This document shows, piece after piece, positions 23,444 to 35,085 of a DNA stretch of 64,000 bases (positions within the stretch are counted from its first letter, which is position 1; every line of letters begins with the position of its first letter). This stretch comes from Amaurobius ferox (taxonomy: Eukaryota > Arthropoda > Arachnida > Araneae > Amaurobiidae): positions 76,130,680-76,194,679 of the forward strand of contig OX578152.1 of assembly GCA_951213105.1 (NCBI GenBank), given 5' to 3'. The translations under genes were made by a program, and so were the position numbers. Under the pieces are notes generated by a model. The model was not told the DNA's origin. It searched no databases and saw only the letters and a list, made by a program, of their open reading frames with translations.

Positions 23444-23660
23444 CAGAGTCCACTTCGAAGATAAGCAATAAGCAATAAGATAAGCAATAAGAATAAGATA
23501 AGCAATAAGTTAAGCAATAAGAATATGATAAGCAATAAGATAAGCAATAAGAAGAGCTTGCAATATCGTCCCTATAGCTAGCTCAACGGTGGAGCTTCGA
23601 ATGGCCAGTTCGGAGATCTCGGGTACGGTTCCCAGTTGGAGCAGCAAGGTTCTTTGCAGT
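23444..23660 (+). mobile_element. tRNA-derived SINE, copy 2, with expanded array
   Basis: Repeats the same order as copy 1: GCAGAGTCCACTTCG, AGAGCTTGCAAT, then a degraded A box (AGCTAGCTCAACGGTGGAGC) and B-box region (GGTACGGTTCCC). Between the first two landmarks, where copy 1 has ~8 bases, this copy carries ~95 bp of AAGCAATAAGATAAG-type repeats. Confidence 0.6.
23460..23553. repeat. AAGCAATAAGAT minisatellite
   Basis: About eight imperfect units of 9-17 bp made of AAGCAATA, AGATA and variants. It creates an overlapping low-complexity ORF on the minus strand that is not a gene. Confidence 0.8.
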
Positions 23661-24894
23661 GCATCCACTCTACCTCAAAAACTAATTTACCAAATTTCAT
23701 AAGTCACTTATGGATTACCCTGGTGCTGCTTAGATTTTGGTCCAATTCGGAAACAAAGGGCTTGCCTTTTTTACGAAATAGCTCTCAAAAATCCTCGAAA
23801 TCTAAAATAAAAGACTACGTATGTTCAAATGTATCCATTAAATGCTTGTTTCATACGTAATTTCCGCTGATGAAAAGAATAAGGTCAATCCCATTGCTCT
23901 AGGATTATCCGTTCTCGAGATATTTTAGTTGTTTTCGCATTTTAGTTGTTTTCGCACTTTAATTGTTTTAGCATTTTTGAAAATAGGTCCAGTTACCATA
24001 TGAAAACGAAAATTGAATTAAATGTGCAAATTCAGTATAATTTCGAATAATTATGACTGGTTTTTTTTTTTTTTTTTTTTGCAATTAAACTCAATGTAAT
24101 GAATTATTTAAAAAATCAAGAGATAATTTGAGTCTGTAGAGAAAATCATGTAGCACTTCCCACATCAGATTTTATTTTTTTATTTTTTTTTTTTGTATAA
24201 TATATCTTGATCACTCTTTCTGTAATATATTTTGATGCTCCACTTGTAGTAACATATTTGAAATAAATAATCACAAATCCTACTTCACGCAATCCGAATG
24301 TCAGATTTCGAACTCAAACGTATTTTAAATTGCACTTCATGCATAGAAAAATTATCCAAATATTTCCGACTCTTCAGTGAAATATTATGACAAAGCGCTT
24401 AGGAAGCGTTCTAGCCCATCAACTCGTCTTTTGTTCGAGTCTCAGAAGAGATTATGAAGGGTCAAATAAATATTTCTTCCCACAGCCATTTAGCAAAGAA
24501 TGTGCTCTTGATATTTCGCCATCGAAACTCAATGGTTTGGAATCCAACATACGGCCGTAATATGAAAAGTTGAGTAGTTTCAAGCCTGGAGGCTAAAAAC
24601 GTTCTCGCACCAACCGGAATTCCAGTTCTAACAGTTGGAATAAATCAGATTTCCCAAAAGAGTGCTGTAGAGTGTTCTGGCCTTGAGGATATGAATAAAT
24701 ATCTGAGAGATTTAATTCCATTTTAAAAGAAATCGAATTTTCAGTTACTTTCTTTCTCATCCTTTAGTATATCTCAAGAAGAGTTCATGCAAGCGTACTG
24801 GTGTTTCTGTTATTCATTTTCTAATGAATTAACTAGAATGTGGCTCAACTCGACTGTCTCATACCAGAATCCATTTTTAGTAACTTTTTTTTTT

Positions 24895-25205
24895 TCAAAT
24901 TTTAAAAGAAAAACTTTGAAAAATCAGTATTGTAGTTCAAATGGTTATAATTATAGCGTTTTACCCTTCACTTTAAAGAGCTTTACAAAACATTCCGTTT
25001 GATACCATACTTGATAATGTACCCCCACCCCCCCACCCCACCCGACGGAGGGAGGCAGCTTTCCCCCGAGGGGGCTAATGACGTCACAAACAAAAAAAAT
25101 TGTATCGCGACTATTTTTCATAACAATGATTAAAACTATTAAGTCTCGTGATCACAATAAACCCTTTTATGCATACTTTAAAAATAAAGACAACAAAAAT
25201 ATTAG
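24895..25205 (+). repeat. Family J repeat, copy 1
   Basis: Inverted relative to 59565-59855. Shared blocks are TACCCTTCACT, GATACCATACTTGA, a C/G-rich foldback near 25025-25075, GACGTCA and AATGATTAAAACTATTAAG. It lies directly upstream of the first Tc1 element. Confidence 0.65.
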
Positions 25206-25220
25206 TCATAATTAAAAGTA

Positions 25221-26445
25221 CACTGCTGGCCATTAAAATTGCTATACCATGAAGACGGCATGCAAAAAAACGTCAAATTTGCATGAAAGGTACTACATAC
25301 TGGGATATGCAAATGCTAGCATTGCAGCGCATGCGCACAAAGCAGGTATAAGTAACGCCATCTACATTCTGTATAAAAGGGAAGATTGCACAGCGGGCTA
25401 GATATAATAACCTTGACAGCGGGTTTCTCATTCAAAAATCGCATTTGAACGTTGTTTGTTTGTGTGAAGGTCGTGTTATACTTCATGTAAGAAGGCGAAA
25501 CTCCTACCAACACATGTCGAAATTCGACCGCGGCAGGATCGGGACTGCGGTTTATCGTTCCGCGACATTGCTGCTCGCATTTGTCGGGATCCCATGACTG
25601 TCAGGCGAATATGGAATCGATGGGTCCAGGGGATCCATACTGAACTCCATGCAGGATCTTAGCGGCCCCGGGCCACTAACGCCCGAGAGGACAGACATGT
25701 TGTCCTCTCGGCCTTGTGGGATCGTACAGCCACGTCACGTACCCTGAGTCAGGAACTTGGCTCGTTTGCAGGACGACAAGTGTCCGCACGGACAGTGTGA
25801 CGACATCTGAGCACCACGAACTGTCAACACGGCGACCACTGTTGCGGTTTCCCTTGCCGCTGCAGCAGAGATAGGTGCGACGAACGACGACACTGGACAC
25901 AGGAAAGGCATCACGTCTTCTTTTCGACAAATCCCGGTTCTGCGTACAGCATCATGATGGACGTATCCGTGTGAGGAGGCACCAAAGAGAACGAACGTTG
26001 AAAGCTTATATTCGTCATCGTCAAACGGGCCCAACACTTGGCGTGATGGTATGGGGTGCCATTGGGTACACATCCCGTTCACCTCTTGTTCACGTAACCG
26101 GTAATGTGAACAGCCGCCGTAACATTTCTCACGTGTTAAGGCCTGTGGCTGTGCCCTATCTTCAAGGCCTGCGTGACGCCACCTTTCAACAAGATAATGC
26201 ATGACCGCATGCTGCCCGTGCTGTTCTGACCTTCCTTGTTAGAGAGGATGTTCGACTGTTGCCCTTACCAGCAAGTTCTCCAGATCTGTACATTGAGAAC
26301 ATCTCACTGAGAACATCTGGTTATGGGTTGCCGAGAGACTGGCACGCCACAACTCGCCAGCCACTACGATTGATGAACTCTGGCATAGAGTTGAAGCTGC
26401 ATGGAATGACGTACCCGTATCTGTCACCCAATCTCAATTCGACTA
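25221..26445 (+). pseudogene. Tc1-like transposon 1, broken transposase
   Basis: A TA dinucleotide precedes CACTGCTGGCCATTAAAATT, a typical Tc1-type terminal sequence. Transposase pieces occur in order: DCGLSFRDIAARICRDPMTV (DNA-binding HTH, ~25540), DRTATSRTLSQELGSFAG (~25727), DKSRFC with the first catalytic Asp (~25926), GVMVWGAIGYTSRSP (~26041), FQQDNA with the second Asp (~26187), and SPDLYIEN with the catalytic Glu (~26278). In-frame stops, a frameshift before DKSRF and one codon lost before the Glu make it inactive. It is cut off near 26445 inside the last conserved part, where the Helitron array begins, so the 3' terminal repeat is gone. The 155-codon antisense ORF is a shadow. Confidence 0.85.
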
Positions 26446-27522
26446 GATGGAAAAAAGTGTACAATTTCAGTTTTCCAATATTTTATACTTTAAGGGGTGT
26501 TGCACACAAAAATGTCCGATTTTCGAAATGAAGTAGAAATATCCCTTTTAGGACGTGATAGAGGCTTGATATTTGGTATATGGGCGAATCATTTGATAGA
26601 AAACCCAAGAAGAATGGAGTTTTTCAAAAATATATATATAAGGGGGGTGGGTACACCACAGAAAAACATTCGAAGGGTGAAATGATAGAAAAAGTATACT
26701 TCGCGATGAGTTAGAGACTTCAAATTTGGTATACGGGTATATAGTTTGAAAGGAAGCAAGTGTGCAATTTCAGTTTACAAACATTTGCTATTGTAGGGGG
26801 TGCCGCACACTAAAATGTTCGATTTCACGAACAACTGAAAAACGCCTCCTTTAGAGTGTGATAGAAGCTTGAAATTTAGTATATGGGTTAATCATTTGAT
26901 AAAAAAACCCTAAGATTATTACGGTTTTTCAAAAATGATCATTTAAGGGGGTGCAACACAGAAAAACGTAAAAACGTTCGAAATATGAAGTGATAGAAAA
27001 ACATGCTCCACAATAGGATAGAGACATCAAATTTGGTGTACTGGTATATTCTTTGAAAGGAAGAAAGTGTGCAAATTTCAGATTTCTAATATTTGCTACT
27101 TTAGGGGGTGTCGCACGCTAATATGTTCGATTTTCGAAATAAATGAGACACTCTTGCTTTTAAATGTGATAGAGGCTTGATATTTGGTATATGGGCCAAT
27201 CATCTGATAAAAAACGCAACACGAACAGAGTTTTTCAAAAATGTTCATTTTTGGGGGTGCTCCAAAGAAAAACGTTCGAAAGGGGAGATGATAAAATAGT
27301 ATGCTTCGGGATGAGATAGAGACTTTAATTTGGTGTACTGGTAGATAATTCGAAAGGACGACGTGTGCAACTTAAATTTTCCAATATTTTCTTCTTTGGG
27401 GGCTTCTGTACACTAAAATATTCGATTTGCCGAATAAATGTGAAACACGAATTATTCAAAAATTTACATTATTCAGGGGTTGCTTATGCGAGACCGTTGA
27501 TTTTCAACGGGTATTCGGCTAG
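26446..27522 (+). mobile_element. Helitron-like unit 1, 5'-truncated
   Basis: Carries the last four ~297-bp internal repeats (starts near 26493, 26798, 27102, 27399) and a canonical Helitron end: hairpin CCGTTGA-TTT-TCAACGG (27494-27510) followed by GTATTCGG and CTAG at 27519-27522, next base T. Its 5' part is missing at the junction with the Tc1 remnant. ORFs within it are repeat by-products. Confidence 0.75.
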
Positions 27523-29741
27523 TTATATATATTAATTGCCAAGTGTCCGTCTGTCTGTCTGTCTGTCACGCTTTTTTTAGGCACTTCCCGAATAGATAGA
27601 GACTTGCAATTTGGTACACGGCTCGATCGTTCTGTAAAACCCCCTGGAAAAATCGAATTTTTCAAAAACGTTCTCTAGAAGGGGAGCTGCGCACCAAAAC
27701 GTTTGAAAAATGAAATGATAGGAAAACATGCTTTGCGATAAGATAGGGACTTTAAATTCGGTATATGGGTAAACCGTTCAAAAGGAAGAAAGTGTGCAAT
27801 TTCAGATTTCCCATATTTCCCACTTAAGGGGGTGCGGCACACCAAAATGTTCGATTTTCCGAATAAATGAGAAACGGCTCCTTTAAAATTTGATAGAGGC
27901 TTCAAATTTGGTATATGGACTAATTATTTGATGAAGACACCCAAGACGAATATAGTTTTTCAAATACGTTCGTTTAAGGCGGTGCTCTAGAGGGAAACGT
28001 TCGAAAGGTGAATTGATAAAAAAAATATGCTTCGGAATGAGATAGAGGTTTCAAATTTCGTGTATGGGTAGATAATTTGGAAGGAAGAAAGAGTACAATT
28101 TCAGTTTTCCAATATTTTCTACTTAAGGGGGGTGCCGCACACAAAAATGTTCGATTTTCTAAATAAAGGAGAAATGACCCTTTTAAAACGTGATAGAGGC
28201 TTTATATTTGGTATATGGGAGAATCATTTAATGAAAACACCCAAGACAAAAGAGCTTTTCAAAAATGTTTGTTTAAGAGGGTGCTCCAGAGAAAAACTTT
28301 CGAAAGGTGAAATGACGAAACACTATACTTCGGGATGGGATAGAGACTTCACATTTGGTTAACAGGTAGATAGTTCGAACAGAAGAATATGTGCACTTTC
28401 AGTTTTCCAATATTTTCTAATTCAGGGAGTGCCGCAAACCCAACTGTTCGATTTTCCGAATAAGTGAGAAATTCCTCCTTTAAATTTTGATAGAAGCTTG
28501 AAATTTGATATATGGGCTGATCATTTAATGAAAACACCCAAGAAGAATAGAATTTCTCAGAAATGTTTGGTTAAGGGGGTGCTCCAAAGAAAAACGCTCG
28601 AAATATGAAATGATAAAAAAACATGTTTCGGGATGACAAAGAGATTTCAAATTTGGTGTACGGGTAGATAATTTTGAAGGAAAAATGTGTACAATTTCAG
28701 TTTTCCATATTTGCTAATTTAGGGGGTGCCGCACACCAAAATGTTTGATTTTCGGAATAAAGGAGAAACGCCCGTTTTGAAACGTGATAGAGGCTTGATA
28801 TTTCATATATGGGCGAATCATCAGAAGGAAAACCCATGAATAATGGAGATTTTCAAAAATGCTCATTTAAGGAGGTGGGTAATCCGCACAAAAACATTCC
28901 AAAGATGAAATGATAGAAAAAGCATGCTTCGCGATGAAATAGAGACTTCACATTTAGTTTACGAATAGATTGTTGCATTGGAAGAAAGTGTGCAATTTTA
29001 GTGTTCCAGCATTTGCTATTTTAGGGAGTGCCGTACCCTAAAATATTCGATTTGACGAACAAATGAAAAACGCCTCCATTACAATGTGATAGCGGCTTGA
29101 AATTTGGTATATGGGTTAATCATTTGATAAATACATTTGATGAATACAGTTTTTCAAAAATGTTCATTTGAGGGGATACTACACAGAAAAACGTTCGAAA
29201 GGTAAAATGATAGTAAAAGCATACTTTGCGATAGGATAAAGACTTCAAATTTGGTGTACGGGTAGATAGTTTGAAAGGAGCAAAGTTTGCAATTTCAGAT
29301 TTCCAATATTTACTAATTTAGGGGGTGCCACACACCAAAATGTTCAATTTTTCGAATAAGTTATACACGCTTCCTTTTAAATGTGATAGAGGTTTGATAT
29401 TTGGTATATTGGTCAATCATCTGATAAAAAACCCAAGACGAATAGAGTTTTTCCTAAATGCCCATTTATGGCCGTACTCCACAGAAAGACGCTTGAATGG
29501 GGAAATGATAAAATAGCATGCTTCGGGATGAGATAGATACTTTAATTTTGTGTATCGGTAGATAGTTCGAAAGGAAGAATTGTGCAATTTAGTTTTTCCA
29601 ATATTTTCTTCTTTAAGAGGTTCTGCACATCAAAATCTCCGATTTTCCAATTAAATGTAAAACACGAATTATTCAAAAATTTACATTATTCTGGGGGTTG
29701 CTTATTACGAGACCGTTGATTTTCAAAGGGCATTCAGCTAG
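27523..29741 (+). mobile_element. Helitron-like unit 2, complete
   Basis: Starts directly after the CTAG of unit 1 with ATATTAATTGCCAAGTGTCC, a CTGT repeat and GGCACTTCCCGAATAG. It has seven internal repeats (starts 27827, 28127, 28424, 28721, 29023, 29321, 29615; spacing 294-302) and ends with a hairpin (one mismatch, 29713-29729) and CTAG at 29738-29741. No Rep/helicase coding is present, so it is non-autonomous. Confidence 0.75.
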
Positions 29742-31746
29742 CATATACTAATTGCCAAGTGTCCGTCTGTCTGTCTGCCTGTCTGTCACGCTTTTTAGGC
29801 ACTTCCCGAATAGATAGAGACTTGCAATTTGGTACACGGCTCGGTCGTTCAATAAAACCCATGGAAAAATCGAATTTTTTAAAACGTTCTCTAGAGGGGG
29901 TGCTCCGCACCAAAACGTTCGAAAAGAAAAATGATAGGAAAGCATGCTTTGCGATAAGATAGAGACTTCAAATTTGGTGTATGGGTAAATCGTTCGAAAG
30001 GAAGAAAGTGTAAAATTTCAGATTTCCAATATTTTCTACTTAAGGGGGTGCCGCACGCCAAAATGTTCGATTTACCGAATAAATGAGGAAATACTCCTTT
30101 AAAATATGATAGAAGCTCTAAATTTGATATATGGGCTAATCATTTGACGAAAACACCCAAAACGAATATAGTTTGTCAAAAATATTCGTTTAAGGAGGTG
30201 CTCCAAAGTAAAACGTTCCAAAAGTGAATTGATAAAAAACCATGCTTCGGAATGAGTTAGAGATATCAAATTTGGTGTAAGCGTAGATAGTTTGGAAGGA
30301 AGAAAGTGTACAATTTCAGTTTACCAATATTTTCTACTTTAGGGGGTGCCGCACATCAAAATGTTCAATTTTCGGAATAAAGGAGCAACGCCCCTTTTAA
30401 AACGTGATAGAGGCTTAATATTTGGTATATGGGCGAATCGTCTGATAGAAATCGCAAGAAGAGGAAGTAAGGGTGCAATTTCAGATTTCCAATATTTTCT
30501 GCTTAAGGGGTGTCTCACACCAAATGTTCGATTTACCGAATAAATGAGAAAAGGCTCCTTTAAAATTTGATAGAGGCTTGAAATTTAGTATATGGGCTAA
30601 TCATTTAACGAAACACCCAAGGCAAATATAGTTTTTCAAAAATGTTCGTTTAAGGGGGTTCTCCAGAGGAAAACATTCGAAAAGTGAATTGATAAAAAAC
30701 CATGCTTCGGAATGAGTTAGAGATATCAAATTTGGTGTAAGGGTAGATAGTTTTGAAGGAAGAAAGTATAAAATTTCAAATTACCAATATTTTCTTCTTT
30801 AGGGAGTGCCGCACACCAAAATGTTCGATTTTTGGAATAAAGGAGAAACGTTCCTTTTAAAACATAGAGGCTTGATATTTGGTATACGAGCGAATAATGT
30901 GATAGAAATCACAAAAGGAATAGAGTTTTTCAAAAATGTGTATTTAAGGGGGTGGGTACTCCCACAAATGCATTCGAAAGGTGAAATGCTAGAAAAGCAT
31001 GCTTCGCGATGAGATAGACACTTCAAATTTGGTGTACGGGTAAAAAATTGGAAAGGAAGAAAGTGTGCAGTTTCAGTTTTCCAACATTTGCCATAGTAGG
31101 GGGTGCCTCTCACTAAAATGTTCGATTTGCCGAGTAAATGAAAAAGTCCTCCTTTATAATGTGATAGAGGCTTGAAATTTAGTATATGGTCTAACCATTT
31201 GACAAAAAAACCAAAGATGAATACGGTTTGACAAAAATGGTCATTAACGGAGTGCAACACAAAAAAACGTTCGAAAGGTGAAGTGATAGAAAACACATGC
31301 TTCTTGATAGGATAGAAACTCTCGATAGGATAGAGTGCCGCACACTAATATGTTCGATTTTCCGAATAAAAGAGGCACGCCTCCTTTTAAATGTCATAGA
31401 GACTTGATATTTGATATATGGGCCAATCATCTGATAAAAAACCCAAGACAAACAGAGTTTTTCAAAAATGTTCATTTATGGGTGTGCTTCACAGAGAAAA
31501 TTTAAAGGAGAAATAATAATATAGGGGTGCCTCGGGATGAAACAGATTTTAATGTGGTATACGGATAGATAATTCGAAAGGAAGAAATGCGCAAATTAAG
31601 TTTCCCAATATTTTCTTCTTTAGGGGTTCTGCACACCAAAATATTCGATTTGTCGAATAAATGTGAAACGCGAATTATTAAAAAATTTACATTATTCAGG
31701 GGTTTCTTATTGCGAGACACTTGATTTTCAACGAGTATTCGGCTTG
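29742..31746 (+). mobile_element. Helitron-like unit 3, complete, decayed end
   Basis: Same 5' end (TGCCAAGTGTCCGTC, CTGT repeats) and seven internal repeats (starts near 30044, 30341, 30506, 30801, 31098, 31332, 31622). The third and sixth intervals are shortened by deletions. The terminal hairpin is degraded and CTAG has become CTTG (31743-31746). The 165-codon minus-strand ORF (30799-31296) is open by chance across two repeats. Confidence 0.72.
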
Positions 31747-31799
31747 TAATGATCTATATTACTTAGTAAATGCTAGCAATATTTCCAATTGTCAAGTTA

Positions 31800-31992
31800 T
31801 TTTCCCGAAATATAAGTAAATTGGACATATCAACATATTTTTACCTGTTGTCGTTTCGAAAGGGCGGGCCATCAGTGTACTTTTCAACGTTAAAAGCATT
31901 GTACCATGGATCTTGTACATCATTAATTCGCATTGAAAGAAATAAAGTAATTTCATTATGTAAGGAAAGTAGTGTGCTGTCCACATTAGATT
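31800..31992 (-). mobile_element. Third-type A/B-like repeat, 5' fragment
   Basis: On the minus strand it begins TCTAATGTGGACAGCACAC followed by ACTTTCCTTACATAATG, a diverged version of the shared family A/B start. The body differs from both families and no 3' end is seen. Confidence 0.5.
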
Positions 31993-32039
31993 TTTTTTCT
32001 GTGAATGGCGCAGTTATTTTTATATTGTATTTTCGCCAA

Positions 32040-32830
32040 TGCTGATTTCGAAAATATTTATTTAAAAATATATTTTTAGTGTTTTATTTAAAAATATATT
32101 TTTAGTATTTTATTTAGAAATATATTTCCTTTCCAACCTTCGCCTAACTTAATAATCCATTACTCAGTTCTTGAAAAGAAAAAATCTTGCAGTAAACCAT
32201 TGCCCCATTATCGGCGCTTTCCACTGTAATATATTTTGATTACTCCTTCTGAAATATATTTTGATAATCAACATGCAGCAGCATATTTGAAATAAATGTG
32301 CATAAATCCTAATTTGCGCAAGCCGATTGTCAGATTTCAAACTCGTATGTTCTTTTAATTCTACTTCAGCCATAGAAAAATTATCCAAATATTTCCGGCT
32401 TTTCGGTGAAATATTATGACAAAGCACTTAGGGAGCGTCCTAACCAACCATCAACTCGTCTTTTGTTCGAGATTTAGTGGAGATTATGAAGGATCAAATA
32501 AATATTTCTATTCGCAGCCATTTAGTAAAAGAATGTGCTCTTGATATTTTGCCGTCGAAACTCGATGGTTTTGGAATCTAACGTGCGATCTTAATATAAA
32601 AAGTTGAGTAGTTCCATGCCTGGAGGCAAAAAAAGAAAAACTTTCTCGCACCAACCGAAATTTTAGTTCTAGCAGTTGGAATAAATCAGATATCCCAAAA
32701 GAATGGAGTAGAATGCTCTGGTTTTGAGGATATGACTAAATATCTGAGCGTGATTTAATTCCATTTCAAGAAAAATCGAATTTTTAGTTACTTTCTTCGT
32801 GTTTTAGTGTAAATACAGTGAACTGCAGTT
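32040..32830 (+). repeat. Family G repeat, copy 2, uninterrupted
   Basis: Serves as the empty-site reference for copy 1 at 22672-24780. The two are alignable over ~750 bp. It is followed within 65 bp by a family A element. Confidence 0.75.
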
Positions 32831-32892
32831 ATAACGGTCTCGGTTATACCACAAATTCGGGTAAAGCACAAGTGGAAGCATGTCACCACTTA

Positions 32893-33821
32893 TTACTTTC
32901 CTTATATACATAATGTATAAGGAAAGTATTGTCACGGGGTCGAAAATTCGAATTCGAGTTTTCGACGGGAGAGCACGTTTTAAGCATCCCTGATCACGAA
33001 TCGAACATTTTTGAAGTGATGTCTGTGTGTGTGTGTGTGTGTGTGTCTGTGTGTGTGTGCCTGTGAAGACGATATCTCACGAATGAATGAAGTCATTCGA
33101 AGGAAATTTGGCACAAAAATCACAATCTGTGAATACTGGAAGCCTATTTTTTCAAAACACAATCGAATGTTCAGAACCCCCAAAATTTTCGAGTGAAATT
33201 TTGAAAATATTATCAAAAAATCAAAACCTCTAATAAAGTTACGCAGATAGACATTTCTTATGTAATCCTTCATTAGAAAACGATTAACATAAATTTTAGA
33301 ACGCTAGCATGAACCGTTCTCGAGATATTGCACAATTTTCAAATAAATTTATCAAAAAATCCCATAAATTTAAAAAAAAGTATTAACTGTTAAGAAACAT
33401 GTTCACTTTTCATATGTAATATCATGCGATAAATTGGGTGACATCATTCTCGTGGATCTAACTCGTTCCATTCACGAGAAAAGCTACTTTGAGTAATACT
33501 TTTGTATTTGAACGCCAATAGTCATTTATTCGCTGTAAGAATAAGTTATTTCTCCGTCCATAACGCTTGGCGAAGTTTTGGCGATGAATTTAACGGAATG
33601 TCGCCAACTTCGCGACATTTTTAAATGTTGCCAAATTAACGAAAATCTAGCCAAATGGATTAAAAGGACGGCAAATCAATGAAAATGAGGACTAATTGAA
33701 GAAAATTCAATATCTTGGAAAGAATATAAGTATCTACTATAAGAATGGCATTTTTTTTAACTGTAAAAGTAATAAATTCATTGCATTATATAAGGAAAAG
33801 TCATGTGCTGCCCATATCAGA
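32893..33821 (-). mobile_element. Family A repeat, full copy
   Basis: Minus-strand copy of 929 bp. The GT tract is at 33021-33060, the 3' palindrome lies at 32896-32929 and the start is at 33821. The 97-codon ORF over its end is a repeat product. Confidence 0.8.
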
Positions 33822-34429
33822 TTTTTTTTTATCGCCTAGCTTGAGAATTCATAGAATATAACCAAGGATTAAAAACTTCTGGAGGTAATGTATTGAAGGA
33901 ATAGAAGTTTAGAAAGTATAGACAAAAAACCTGCGATTCCGCCCAGCAGTTTATGTAAATTGAAAACCTCACTTGGGAAAGAAGAAATTACAGAGACAAT
34001 TGGAAATGAGTGGAGTAATATAGAAGCACAATAACCAATCTGTCAAGTTGTCACCGATGAACATATAGCTTCTGCAGCAACCAATGAGAACATTTAAGCG
34101 AAAGATTTTAGAATAAATCCAGAAGTCAAACATAATGAAATTCCTACAATAGAAGAAACTCTGAAGAGTATTGATACTGTTCTGCGATGGTTTGGGTACA
34201 GTGTCTAGAACTAATTCTAGCCACTGTAGTTTGGGGGAAGCAAAGACATCACTTCCTCACTAAGATCAATCCAATTAGTTTAAAAGGGAAATTGTGAAAA
34301 AAAATTATATAATCCAACTTAAAATGAGACTTCAGGACTTCAGCACCTTAATGGCTGAAGCCTAGCCTGATAAGAGTTAAAACATAAAAGATTAAAATAT
34401 GCCACGAAAAACAACAACATCTATATAAA
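33822..34429. other. Unassigned spacer with family K fragment
   Basis: No gene supported. Bases 34378-34425 contain AAAATATGCCACGAAAAACA, a piece of family K. Confidence 0.4.
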
Positions 34430-34600
34430 TAAACCTGCTGCAGCAGGTGCAATGTTTCTGCCGGCGATTTCCTTGGACGCCAGTGTCTGCAAAAGGGAGG
34501 GGGGGTCGAACTGTTTGGGATAGGGTCTGTCAAATACCTGTCTTTTTGGGAGGTTCTTCGTTTGGGATGAACGCTGTCCCACCCGTAAGCAAAAGGTTAA
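34430..34600 (-). mobile_element. MITE M, other half copy
   Basis: Starts exactly at the central palindrome (CTGCTGCAGCAGGTGC) and continues to GTAAGCAAAAGGTTAA at 34600. It is the complementary half to the copy at 14092-14330. Confidence 0.7.
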
Positions 34601-34683
34601 ATGTGTAAAACAATGTTATATATTAAAAAAAAAAACCTTTTTTAATCGATTTCTGCTCATTTCAACGTCCACCGTCCCCTTAA
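34601..34683 (-). mobile_element. Terminus of element T
   Basis: ATGTGTAAAACAATGTTATA then CATTTCAACGTCCACCGTCC and a terminal TTAA at ~34680-34683. Same junction to MITE M as at 14091/14092 and 58690/58691. Confidence 0.65.
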
Positions 34684-34794
34684 ACGCGTTTACCAACTAT
34701 AGTAATTTTGCAAATGGGGACATTCTGTTTATAAATATGACATAAAGCCACACGCACTTCAGGCATACGTCGATAAGCCTTCTTTTGTTTGGGG

Positions 34795-35085
34795 GATTCA
34801 AGCTGGATCATGAATACTTAAATAAATATGTCTTTTTATTAAAGACATATCGGAAAAAGAATGTGTTCTTAATATTTTGCAATCAAAATTTGATGGTGTT
34901 CTAATCTATCCATAACATCTATCTAAAACAAAAGTTGGGAAGTTCATGAGCGAGGAAAAGAAGATTTCCCGAGCTTTAGGGAAATTTATATTCTAACAGT
35001 TGAAATGAATCACTTCTCACAAAAGTATGAAATGAAATGATAATCCAGGCATTGTCTAAAAAAAATTGAGTGATACAATTAGAGA
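34795..35085 (+). repeat. Family G repeat, degraded copy 3
   Basis: AAGAATGTGTTCTTAATATT, GATGGTGTTCTAATCTA and the ATTCTAACAGTTGAAATGAATC segment follow the order of family G copies 1 and 2 at lower identity. Confidence 0.5.

Larger units (their letters stand above)
22822..24169 (-). mobile_element. Family B repeat nested in family G
   Basis: Read on the minus strand it starts TCTGATGTGGGAAGTGC at 24169 and ends with the palindrome ACTTTCCCTA...TAGGGAAA at 22822. It is expanded to 1.35 kb by later insertions: a SINE tail (22903-22961) and a tRNA-like SINE tract (about 23060-23658). A poly-T run of 22 lies at 24061. Confidence 0.75.
22672..24780 (+). repeat. Family G repeat, copy 1, split by insertions
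   Basis: Segments 22672-22821 and 24170-24780 are collinear with 32040-32830 (CTTTCCAACCTT-GCCTAAC, AAATTATCCAAATATTTCCG, CAACTCGTCTTTTGTTCGAG, GCACCAACCG, AATAAATCAGAT). The family B element at 22822-24169 interrupts it. No coding capacity. Confidence 0.75.

Noticed and set aside
25735..26202. 155-codon minus-strand ORF
   Set aside because: It is antisense to a Tc1 transposase remnant whose sense strand shows the HTH and DDE landmarks; the same holds for 39015-39437.
30799..31296. 165-codon minus-strand ORF, the second longest after the RT
   Set aside because: It crosses ~297-bp Helitron repeats and is not open in the equivalent repeats of the other units. It has no domain.
26446..31746. 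CRISPR-like spaced repeats
   Set aside because: Repeat units are ~297 bp, contiguous and eukaryotic in setting, with Helitron ends; there are no short repeats with unique spacers.
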